In this document: in pieces, positions 18,464 to 26,276 of the stretch
How positions within the stretch are numbered: position 1 is the first letter of the stretch
How the letters are laid out: the number at the start of each line of letters is the position of its first letter
Assembly: GCA_016098155.1 (NCBI GenBank)
Contig: JAAAJB010000505.1
Span: 1 to 26,276 of the forward strand
Reading direction: 5' to 3'
Length of the DNA stretch: 26,276 nucleotides
Source of the DNA: Actinomortierella ambigua
Taxonomy: Eukaryota; Mortierellomycota; Mortierellomycetes; Mortierellales; Mortierellaceae
Translations under genes and position numbers: made by a program
Notes under the pieces: model-generated
Seen by the model: the letters and a program-made list of their open reading frames with translations, nothing else
What the model was told of the DNA's origin: nothing
Database searches by the model: none

Positions 18464-19030
18464 TCATCGCATTATATAAAAGTGGGACATGGGAGGAGTC
18501 TTGGTGAAAGATGAGCGAGCAAAGACCAATGGAAAGGAACTCCAAAAGATAGTGAAGGAGAAGGTGGGAAATGAAAAAAGAAGAAAGAAAAAAAAAAGAG
18601 GATACACCTATTATCGAATGATATTCTTGGGCTTGTCGACTTTCCCTTGAGAACATGACACTTTTGTTCATTGTCACACAGACAGCCCTCCTCAGAGCGA
18701 AACTCTACTATTTTTTACGTGTCAGGAACTCTTGTCATTTTGCTTGTTTCATCAGTCCCTCATTTCTTCTTCTTCCACATCCACTCCTCACTCCCTCACT
18801 CTCCATCAACAACGCATTCTCTCATCGAGCATCAACATATTTTCATCACCTCCTTTCCTTTTCCCTTTTGATCCCTTTCGTCCTTTTTTTTTTCTGAACA
18901 GTGTTGTGCAGCCGTAGACAACTCCGCCTGGAGTGACAAAAACCTTAGTTGCATCACCACCATAGACAGCATACAGCATTGTTGTATCTTTAAAAAGACA
19001 TAGAGACAGATTGACAGACAGACAGACAGG
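18464..19030. other. Intergenic region between zinc-finger and DHHC genes
   Basis: This holds the 3' region of the zinc-finger gene and the promoter of the DHHC gene, both on the plus strand. It contains an A/G-rich tract (18570-18600), a CT-rich stretch (18750-18895) and, just before the ATG, a GACA repeat (19008-19029). No gene seen. Confidence 0.5.
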
Positions 19031-21380
19031 ATGAGAAACGCCCACACACGGTCAGGGCGACCCATTCCATTTATCATCACGTTGTTCCCTATCCTCTTTT
19101 ATTTTGCATTGATTGGCACTGGATATTGGGTCTACGTGCCTGGGGCCTGTGGTAAGCAAAAGGATCGGCGGGAAATGTGTATTAAGTGGCTCGTCTTCCA
19201 CAGCCTCACTTGGCATACTCATCTTGAAATATCCTTTCTCGACTCTTTGTTGGATGCCATTACACATCGCAATAGTACAACTCATCAAAGAAGGAGACAT
19301 TGCGCTTGCAGGTAAACATGATTGTTCAACCTTCACAACATCCGTCCTCTTGCAGACATCGGCTTGCTGGCTCCTGTGTGGCTCACCTTACCTCCACCTC
19401 ACTATCTTATGTCTACACTGCAGTGATCTATCTCATCCTATATCATGTTACGTTCATCATGATGATCTGGTGCTATTTCCTTGTCATCGTCGTCGATCCT
19501 GGCAAGGTAAATAAGAGGCCAGCCCCCTCCCCCTCTCTTCAGATGGGGAGTATGAGGATGTGGAGAAATGAAAGAGTCGATATTGACATGCGCTATAGCG
19601 GAGGATTGAGATGTCATTTTTTTCATACGTCATATGAAAGTACGAGAATAGGCCCAACCGCGCAGCCTAGTTGCAACGACTGATCATTTTTTATCGTATA
19701 CGTTAACTTCTTAGGTGGACCCTCAAAAGGGTGCTTCCCCTCAACAACCCCATTACGAGCAGGATATGAACTATCACCTGCAACAAGTTCAGCAGCAACA
19801 ACAACAACAACAGCAGCAGCAACAGCAGGCTCAACAGCATCAAGGAGAGGAGTATGGACAAGGCACCCACCCTGTTGCTGCTGCTGCTTCTGCTGCTGCT
19901 ACTTCGGAGCATGTGGGTCAGGAGGTTAGCGGACAAGGTTACATCCGCATCCCAGAAATCAGAGACCCACTTCCCGCTGGACCAACCCATCCCTTGTGGT
20001 GCAGCAAGTGTAATCATGGTAAGAGAGTCAGGGACCAACCATTGAAGGAGCAGTATTTACATCCTGAAAGGAAAGCAACATGTTTTTTTTTCGGCTAATC
20101 GTATATGTGTCTTGCTCTTGTTTCTCCTCCCCGTTTGTTGGGTGTGGAATAATTAGTCAAACCGGAACGAGCGCATCACTGCCGAGTCTGCAAGCGCTGT
20201 GTGCTCAGGATGGACCAGTAAGCCAATCTACGCTTTTTGTTTTTTATGGATGAGTAACAAAGTCAAGATTGGGATTGGGTTGATATGGACCAACAAGGTT
20301 GCATCTGACATATGACTCCCCTCTTTCTCTCTCTCTCTCTCTCTTCTTTTAATCTCTAGTCACTGCCCGTGGGTCGTCAACTGTGTTGGACAGAACAACT
20401 ACAAATATTTTGTGTTATTCATCTTTTATACCGCCATCCATTGCATTTACGTCTTTTTCACACTTCTTCCGGTCTATGTTCTGCGGTTAGACGATCCAGT
20501 AAGAGAGATAAGAGGAGGAGGAATATCCTTCCATCATATTCCGACTTTTTTTTTGTCGAGTTGCACACCCTCCATGTGGCAAACATTTCTTAACGCCTTT
20601 CTATTCCACAATCTTCTCTCTTTCTCTCTTCCCCCACCTAGGATTGGAGACGGGAAGAAATTGTAATTGGCCTGATCCTGTCAGGAATCTTTGGAGCAAC
20701 GCTGACGGCATTTACGATTTCGCATGTGAGACTGATTCTGTTAAACCGGACGACGATCGAGGATCTGTCGACGCCCTCGAACGAAGGCATGCTGCCGTGT
20801 TTGCGATCGGGCTGGAAGACATTTGAAGGCGACCATAATCTCGGTAACGAGCGGCTATTTGACTTGGGCCCTGCTGAGAACTGGCGCTCTATCATGGGAC
20901 CTGGTTGGCGAGCCCTTGTCCCCGCTCAAGGTCCAAGGTAAGAAAGAAAAGAAAGAAAAGAAAGAAGGAGGGGGGGAGGGGGTCGCAGTTTTATATTTCT
21001 CACACACAAAAAAAATCTAATCTTTTTGTCTCAAACTACTATATCTTATTTCCCCCAGACCCGAAGGCGATCGGTCGTTGATGAATCAAAAGGTGCTGGA
21101 CAAGCAATGGCGCGACTACTATGCTAGTATGGGCGTGTATGGCACTGCCGGGGAAAGCAGCAGCTATCAAGGATCCAACAACACACTTCGATCCACAACA
21201 CCCCTCACGACATCCGCCGGCCCTGCTGGCACTGCTGCTGCTGTGGCACATGACCAAATCATTCTGCCTATGCCCGTGGCATCGCCGCCGGCTTCCCATT
21301 CGGAGACTGCAGCTGCAACAACAATAACGGTACCTCCAGCTGCCGCAGCTAGAGGTCCCACCACCAAGACAGATGTCTAG
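19031..21380 (+). CDS. DHHC palmitoyltransferase
   Basis: Eight exons (19031-19151, 19276-19311, 19424-19506, 19715-20018, 20157-20217, 20360-20498, 20642-20937, 21059-21380) sum to 453 residues. TM1 lies at about 12-36 and TM2 at about 53-76, ending in the DPG motif common after TM2. The Cys-rich domain runs from C176-x2-C179 through HHC (188-190), C193 and C196 to the active-site DHHC at 201-204, formed across the exon 5/6 junction. Two more membrane helices follow (about 215-240 and 255-282), then the TTxE motif TTIE (285-288). It S-acylates cysteines on cytosolic faces of membranes. A poly-Gln run (106-118) and Ala/Gln-rich segment lie between TM2 and the Cys-rich domain. The 36-nt second exon is my least certain choice: an acceptor at 19203 also keeps frame but gives an unusually long lumenal loop. 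Confidence 0.88.
19790..19832. repeat. CAG/CAA tract encoding poly-Gln
   Basis: Mixed CAG and CAA codons encode 13 consecutive Gln in the DHHC protein. A GCT-rich tract (19874-19900) follows shortly and encodes Ala. Confidence 0.85.
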
Positions 21381-22099
21381 TTCTTTTTTGCGGCCTCTTT
21401 TTTTATTGTTGTTGCCTTAAAGCAGGAGAAAAGAAGTTGCAGTAATTTGTTGGCCTCCTATGTCTTGCCTCTCCCCCCCCCTCCATCCTCTGTAATTTAT
21501 AGACAATCTACCAAAGACCTCTGAGATGAAGTGGCAAATGCGAGTCATCTTTTTTTGTAGGCTCACAGGCAACAAGCAAAAAAGTCCAATCCCCTGGAGG
21601 TGCTTCGTCTTTGCTCCAAACAAGGAAACGAATAAAGCGCTCTCAATCGACTCTTGTGTGTCTTTAAATGTACCTCTGTCTTTGTTGCTACAACGATTCG
21701 GCATGCAGACAAAAAAACCAATAAACTACCGAGGAGAACGCAAAGGTGATAGTGAGAGGGCCCGTGTTTTTTTTTCTTCTCCTCTTCCCCAGCTCGTTCT
21801 CTCTCTCTCTCTCTCTGATCTTTGTCTTGTGCAACAGTCTCAATCTTCTGCACAGGAGGCACAGCAGTGAAAGCCCCGAGGGCAGTGTGTTTCATTGATG
21901 GGTGAGATGCTGTTATTCTTTATCATTCATTAGGTAAATCAAACAAAAAGGTGTTATAGTATACATGTTTTGAAAGGTGGATGAGGGACAGAAAGAACTT
22001 TTTTGCTCCACCCTCTTCCCCAAAGGCTAGGTTTTCGGGGGAGGGGATGGTGGGCGGAGAAGGAGGTGAGGGAAGGGGGGGGGACAGCTTCTATCTTTC
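21381..22099. other. Convergent 3' intergenic region
   Basis: This region lies between the stops of the DHHC gene (+) and the tetraspan gene (-). It has AATAAA-like signals on the plus strand (21631, 21719), a C run near 21473-21482 and a CT microsatellite at 21797-21816. Short frames on both strands show no recognisable domain. Confidence 0.5.
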
Positions 22100-23268
22100 T
22101 TAAACAAGAGGAATGGCCTTGGGGTCATCGGTGACGATACCCGCCTTGGCGCGCTCGTTGGCAATGAGGACGCGCTCATAGGAGACCAAGCACGAGCAAA
22201 AGTAGACCTGAACGACGACGCCGATGAGGAGGACGACGATATAGGGGCCCCAGCTGAAGCCACAGCTGTAGTAGTAGTAGTAGCAGTTAACCGAGCTCCA
22301 GTACGAGAGTTGGACGGCGAGCGAGGCAACCTGGAGAAGGAACCAGACGATCGAGCACCCGATGAATCCGCGCACGTACCGCTTCACCATCACCAGGTCC
22401 TCTCGCGTGATCGCCACCACACCGTAGCAGTAGAATACTGCCATGAGCAGATACAGTACTCCTACTACGATCAGCACTGCACTCAATGCCGCTATTTAAG
22501 AGAGAAGATAGGAAGAAGAGGAAGATAGGTTAGTTGTTGTTCATTTCACTCGTTCAGATAGCAAAAAAAAAAAAAAAAGGAAGACAAGAAACAAGATGAA
22601 GAGTCTGAGCAAAAAAAAAAAAACTTACAACCACCTCCAAGCGGCGATCCCACCACCAGCAACAATCCACAAATCGCCATAAACAGCATCGTCACCGCCG
22701 ACAGCGCGATCGCGCCATGGCGCAGTGGGAAGCAGAAACAGCAGAACGTAAGCTGCGGCAGGTGCGACTTTAAACCCTTGCCCTTCACAACCACAGGCTT
22801 GGGCTGCTCAATCAGACCCGGCACCGGCACGCCCGTGGCACCGGGCGTGCCCACCACCACCGTCGCCGCGACTGTGTACTGTCCTCCAGGAACAGGTTGG
22901 CCTGGCATAATACCACCACCGACGACTTGAGGCTGCTGGGGGTATTGAGGCTGCTGCTGGGGGTACTGGGGCTGCTGCTGGGGGTACTGGGGCTGCTCAG
23001 GGTATTGAGGCTGCTCAGGGTATTGAGGTTGTTCGGGGTACTGAGGCTGTTGCTGTTGTTGATTCGGATCCACGTAGGGTGAGCCAGCATTGCCCACAGC
23101 GGGCGAAGGCGCATAGTATTGTTGTTGAGGAACCTGACCAGGAACAGGGGCAGGCGAACCCTGCGCGGGGATCGCGTAGTGCTGCGCCGCTGGAGATGCG
23201 GCCGCCTGGGGAGGAGGGGCGTAGACCTGTGGGGCCTGTTGAGGCGATGGCGCTGCGTGGTGGTCCAT
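22100..23268 (-). CDS. Four-helix membrane protein with QPQYPE-repeat N-tail
   Basis: Two exons on the minus strand, 23268-22629 and 22491-22100, give 343 residues. The first 180 are Pro/Gln/Tyr/Ala-rich, with tandem QPQYPE and QQPQYPQ units. A Cys-rich patch (FCCFCF) precedes TM1. Four hydrophobic helices lie at about 185-207, 216-240, 254-276 and 295-318. The TM3-TM4 loop is flanked by Trp278 and Trp294 and holds two Cys (283, 290) around five consecutive Tyr. The C-terminus is short and polar. The topology resembles fungal MARVEL- or tetraspan-like proteins with a cytosolic proline-rich tail, but no signature fixes a family. The intron falls between TM1 and TM2. Function unknown; membrane organisation or a scaffold role is inference. 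Confidence 0.75.
22929..23060. repeat. 18/21-bp tandem repeats encoding QPQYPE units
   Basis: Imperfect tandem units of 18 bp (QPQYPE) and 21 bp (with an extra Gln) lie in frame inside the N-tail of the tetraspan gene. Adjacent near-identical copies suggest slippage and likely strain-to-strain length variation. Confidence 0.85.
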
Positions 23269-25233
23269 GTGTCGTAAGGGTGAAGAAGGAGAGAGAGAGA
23301 GGAAGATGAAGAACCTCAAAGGAAGGGTAAGAGAGAAGAGTGTATGAGAGTGAGAAGAGTAGAAAACAAGAAAGAAGGAAGGAGGGAAAGGAGGATGACG
23401 GGAGCGGTTCTTTTATAACGGGCTTCCCCCACTGCTGCTGTTCTTTTCCATCGTGCTTTAAGGTTGAGACTCGTAGGGCAATGGCGGAGGGTGCGCGGGG
23501 GGTTTTGAGCAGATGGTTGTGAAGTACTGCTCACCTCGTAGTGTGTTGTAAGGAGCGATGCTAATTCCCAATAGAGTTGAGGAAAAGAAATTTGTCCTGC
23601 TGGCTGCAAGGTGGGTCATCTTTTGTCGACTCTCTCCCTTCCCTTTTGAAGGAGAAAAGGGAAATGGGCTGTGAGAGCCGTGTCTGTTTGCTGCAGCTAT
23701 GATGTTTGTTGTTTTGAATAACAAACTATAAGCACGGAGTGGGTAGACTAGATATATCAAACCAGCAAACTGCAACAACAACAGCAGCAGCAATGCGTGG
23801 ACAATGGCTAGTCCAGCATCTAAAATTACGCTCTTGAACACTGCAGTAAAAAAGGTACTGGCCCACTCTTTGCTGTACAACCATTATCGAACAAAGACTT
23901 GTTCCCCTTCATCCCTCCTTTGGATGAACGGCTCAATAATATGTCGAGGGCTAATTTGGCCGCCAGGACCAACTCTCCCCCCCCCTCCTTGTCACGCTCG
24001 CCTTTTGCGTCCTCGCAAAAGGGAGAAAGAGAAAGACAAAGGAGAGATGCTCTGGTTCACCAGGGGAGCAATTGGACACTCCATATGGCCTGTTCTGTGG
24101 CAAAAAAGATTGTTATCCCCCCCCCCCCAAAAGTTTAGCCCGAAGGCACTTTGGGGGAGCTGCTCTCATCGATAGGGTACGATGCGACACCGCCACTCCT
24201 TGCCTACCTGCTGCTTTGGGGGCCAGCCCTTTGTTTGTCGGTGCTCTCGAGGACCGACAAGAGCACACTCTTTTTTGTCTTGAAACGGATTCCCCTCCTC
24301 TTTTTCTATTTCTGCTCTCCCAACGAGGTGGTAAAAAGTATAATCCTCAGTGGCAACGGTTCCTTCCCCTCCCCCCTCTCATGGCCTCCTTACTCACCAC
24401 TCTTCTCTCCCACCTCCTTGATCCCCATGGCGGGTAGCAGACCGCTTTGATGCAGTGCCCACCCTTGTTTTTGTCCGTGTCGATACCGTCTCTTCCCATC
24501 GATGATCTGGACAACAGAATGTTAGGTCTTGTGGCGCTTCTCCGTATATTTATATTTTTTTGTTCCGGGTGTTAGGTGTATCAAATGGCACGTACCTGCC
24601 CACCTCTACAGTAACATGAGAAGACCCTGTCGACTTTGCTTCTCTCCTTCTATTCACCCCCCCCCCTCCTCCTCCTCCACTTTATCAAGCCGACAACGTG
24701 GTTTTTTGTAGAGGTCGTAAGAATGCATCGGATGCGTTCTGGACGGGGTTGGATGGCTGTGCTATCAACTAAGGGGGGAGAGGGAAGAGAAGGCTGTTTC
24801 TTTTTGAAGTTTCGGCCTTGTCTCGAATTTCGTTTTTTTTGTTTGTTTGCTTGTTTTCTTCATCGTCATCGTCCTTCAGCCTGCTAAAAAAAAAAGCTTG
24901 TTTTTTGTCGGGGCCAACTTGCTTTCTTGATATTCTTTGATACGTGCCCCAATGAGGTTGTGTACATGCATGTGTGGTGCATGTCTGGCTCGCTTCTGTG
25001 TTTTATTGGGTGTGCACTGCATTATTGCTGAATAGTCTCTTCTTCTCGCTCTCCCGTATCCTCCATGTTGTCTGCCCACCCCCCACCCCCGCGTGGTAAA
25101 AACTAAGCGCTGCAGTGCAGCCATCCATCAAAAACAAAAAGTCAACACTTTTTATTCTCACATTCCAACAACCTTGAGCTGAACGTGTTTCTAAGAGAGA
25201 GATAAGAGATGGCAGTTCTGGGCAAACGCGCCC
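23269..25233. other. Long intergenic region without a supported gene
   Basis: Almost 2 kb upstream of the tetraspan gene and downstream of the secreted-protein gene. It contains poly-C runs (24118-24128, 24658-24667), a CAACAG repeat (23774-23794) and several open frames, none with a convincing domain. The most coding-like are a plus-strand frame from ATG 23804 with a possible donor after 18 codons, and a plus-strand hydrophobic frame at 24151-24450. A small gene could be hidden here. Confidence 0.4.
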
Positions 25234-26001
25234 TCATCTTAGGACTTGTGAGTGACGGAGGAACCTCAGACCAGGCAGCGCCTGCAAGACTGTCTGTTCT
25301 TGCTCCATCGCCTCGTCCTTGTGCACCTGTTCCGCCGCTTCGAGCCTCTTCAGCCTCCACTCAAAGGCGTTGTTTCCATGCCTGTGCTTACCACCCTCGC
25401 CATCGTCCGAGCGCGGATGTCGCCAGAGCCCGACATACCGTGGGAACTCGCGGGACGGATGGCGACCGAGCACCAGGCCATGGTGTTTGTACTGTTCCAC
25501 CGTTGCAATCTCGACCAACTGATCCCCTCCCCCCTTCTCTCGTCGTCGTCCTTGTCCTCGTCCTCGTTGTCCCACGTCTTTGACTTTTTCTTCTTCTCCC
25601 TCTACCACCCCACTAAGGTCGTCATCCTCCTCCTCCTCCTCCTCCGCCATCCGGATCTCCCATATCGCAGCCTCCTTCCCGACACGGACATAAGCGTACG
25701 GCATCGCGTCGCCATCATATCCGAGGTATTGCCCCGTCAGCGCCTGAGAAATGACATACCCGCCATCGTCATACTCGGCGTCCTGGACAATGCGCCATTC
25801 AGAGAGTGGACCCTGCGGCTCCGAGACCAGACGGACGGCCGCTCCTCCAGTGGCGGCGGTCAGGTACTGATGGCCGAGGATCAGATGGTAGTAGCCGTCG
25901 CGTGGCTTTGTGGAGGCGGTGAGTCTTTCTGCTGTTGCTGTTGCTGTTGCTGTGAAGAGGACAACAAAGGTGGTGAACGTTGAAAGAATGCTGTGCTTCA
26001 T
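25234..26001 (-). CDS. Secreted beta-trefoil-like protein
   Basis: One exon of 255 residues. The first 24 residues are a signal peptide ending in a TATATA-type Ala/Thr stretch. The mature part has three similar segments, each a Gly-Tyr strand pattern followed by Trp-x-[Ile/Leu]: W69-R-I, W114-E-I and W215-R-L, with YLTA and YLG turns. This three-fold pattern is typical of beta-trefoils. Ricin-B-like lectins and fungal I66 (Kunitz-like) peptidase inhibitors are the main candidates, and the spacing leans to the latter, but neither is proven. Between the second and third segments lies an acidic then Arg/Gly-rich insert (about 119-165). The tail after W215 is helical and Glu/Gln-rich. The ATG was chosen because it begins the signal peptide; an upstream in-frame ATG at 26115 would bury it. 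No Cys pairs are obvious. Confidence 0.65.
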   Translation of the reverse strand: MKHSILSTFTTFVVLFTATATATAERLTASTKPRDGYYHLILGHQYLTAATGGAAVRLVSEPQGPLSEWRIVQDAEYDDGGYVISQALTGQYLGYDGDAMPYAYVRVGKEAAIWEIRMAEEEEEEDDDLSGVVEGEEEKVKDVGQRGRGQGRRREKGGGDQLVEIATVEQYKHHGLVLGRHPSREFPRYVGLWRHPRSDDGEGGKHRHGNNAFEWRLKRLEAAEQVHKDEAMEQEQTVLQALPGLRFLRHSQVLR

Positions 26002-26276
26002 CGTTTTTGTGTTGATGCCACCGAGAACAGAGTGTGGGATGGAATAGAGAGAGGCAGAGCTTTGGGCACAAGAAGAGAAAGAGAGAGAGAGAGAGTGCGT
26101 GTGGAGGTGCCTCACCTAGTAGAGATGTTTGGTGGAGTTTTTATGTGGGAAAAACAATGCCCTTTTTTTTCTCACACGCAGAGCTGTGGTAGCATCACGT
26201 TGTCACTTTTTTTTTTTTTTTTTTTTTTTTTCCTTTTTAAACACACCCCTTTGCCACCCTTCTCTTTTTGCCCCTC
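26002..26276. promoter_or_regulatory. Upstream region of the secreted-protein gene
   Basis: A CT microsatellite on the minus strand (about 26075-26098) forms the leader, and a run of 25 T (26207-26231) lies about 210 bp upstream of the ATG. No clear TATA box. The neighbouring gene is outside the window. Confidence 0.4.
26207..26231. repeat. Poly-T run of 25
   Basis: An uninterrupted T tract, the third homopolymer of 25 or more in the window (with 1488-1513 and 11084-11110). Confidence 0.9.

Noticed and set aside
23804..24175. Possible small plus-strand gene beginning MASPASKITLLNTAVKK
   Set aside because: The first codons look plausible and a GTACTG donor follows, but no convincing second exon or family could be found.
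24151..24450. Hydrophobic plus-strand frame of 99 codons
   Set aside because: T-rich sequence gives Leu/Phe runs by composition; no homology recognised.
24433..24503. Thioredoxin-like short stretch (RFDAVPTLVFVR) on the plus strand
   Set aside because: It resembles the cis-Pro region of thioredoxin folds, but no active-site Cys motif or further exon is nearby; too short to claim.
24876..25124. Minus-strand frame of 82 codons with an Arg-rich start
   Set aside because: It could suggest a mitochondrial presequence, but there is no domain and the stretch overlaps A/T-rich 3' flank.

Overview
The window is eukaryotic and almost certainly fungal. Most genes carry short GT-AG introns, often with CTAAC/CTAAT-like branch points. 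Gene density is about one per 2.5 kb, strands alternate, and promoters are rich in pyrimidines and homopolymers. A Sel1-repeat protein kinase, mitochondrial HSP78, an animal-like short/branched-chain acyl-CoA dehydrogenase and a secreted beta-trefoil-like protein together suggest an early-diverging fungus of the Mortierella type. That placement is inference; no rRNA or other marker gene is present.

Layout. Positions 1-2574 hold no intact gene but several minus-strand coding remnants: a receiver-domain C-terminus, the C-terminal end of a separase with a stop and a poly-A truncation, a 78-bp exon-like unit present twice, and an unidentified terminal exon. Positions 2575-5835 (-) encode a 1086-residue kinase with ten Sel1 repeats, a low-complexity tail and a Ras-like CaaX box. 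6386-7025 (+) is a two-exon LYR-motif protein. 7580-10047 (-) is a three-exon mitochondrial carrier of the OAC1/SLC25A34-35 type with a 1.1-kb intron. 11481-13590 (+) is a five-exon ACADSB-like acyl-CoA dehydrogenase. 13836-17085 (-) is a five-exon HSP78 whose fourth exon contains a 10-N assembly gap. 17435-18463 (+) is a RanBP2-type zinc-finger protein divergent from HSP78. 19031-21380 (+) is an eight-exon DHHC palmitoyltransferase. 22100-23268 (-) is a four-helix membrane protein with a QPQYPE-repeat tail. 25234-26001 (-) is a secreted three-fold repeat protein.

Shared themes. Four neighbouring genes have a mitochondrial role or a possible targeting signal: the carrier, ACADSB, HSP78 and, less surely, the LYR protein. 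This looks like chance neighbourhood rather than a cluster. The HSP78/zinc-finger promoter contains a correctly phased gapped heat-shock element. The kinase CaaX box with adjacent cysteines implies lipid anchoring. A DHHC enzyme lies in the same window, but nothing links the two functionally. Exon boundaries were set by eye from splice consensus, reading phase and family conservation. Each model sums to a multiple of three, HSP78 only after correcting the gap. No tRNA, rRNA, transposon or CRISPR array was seen.
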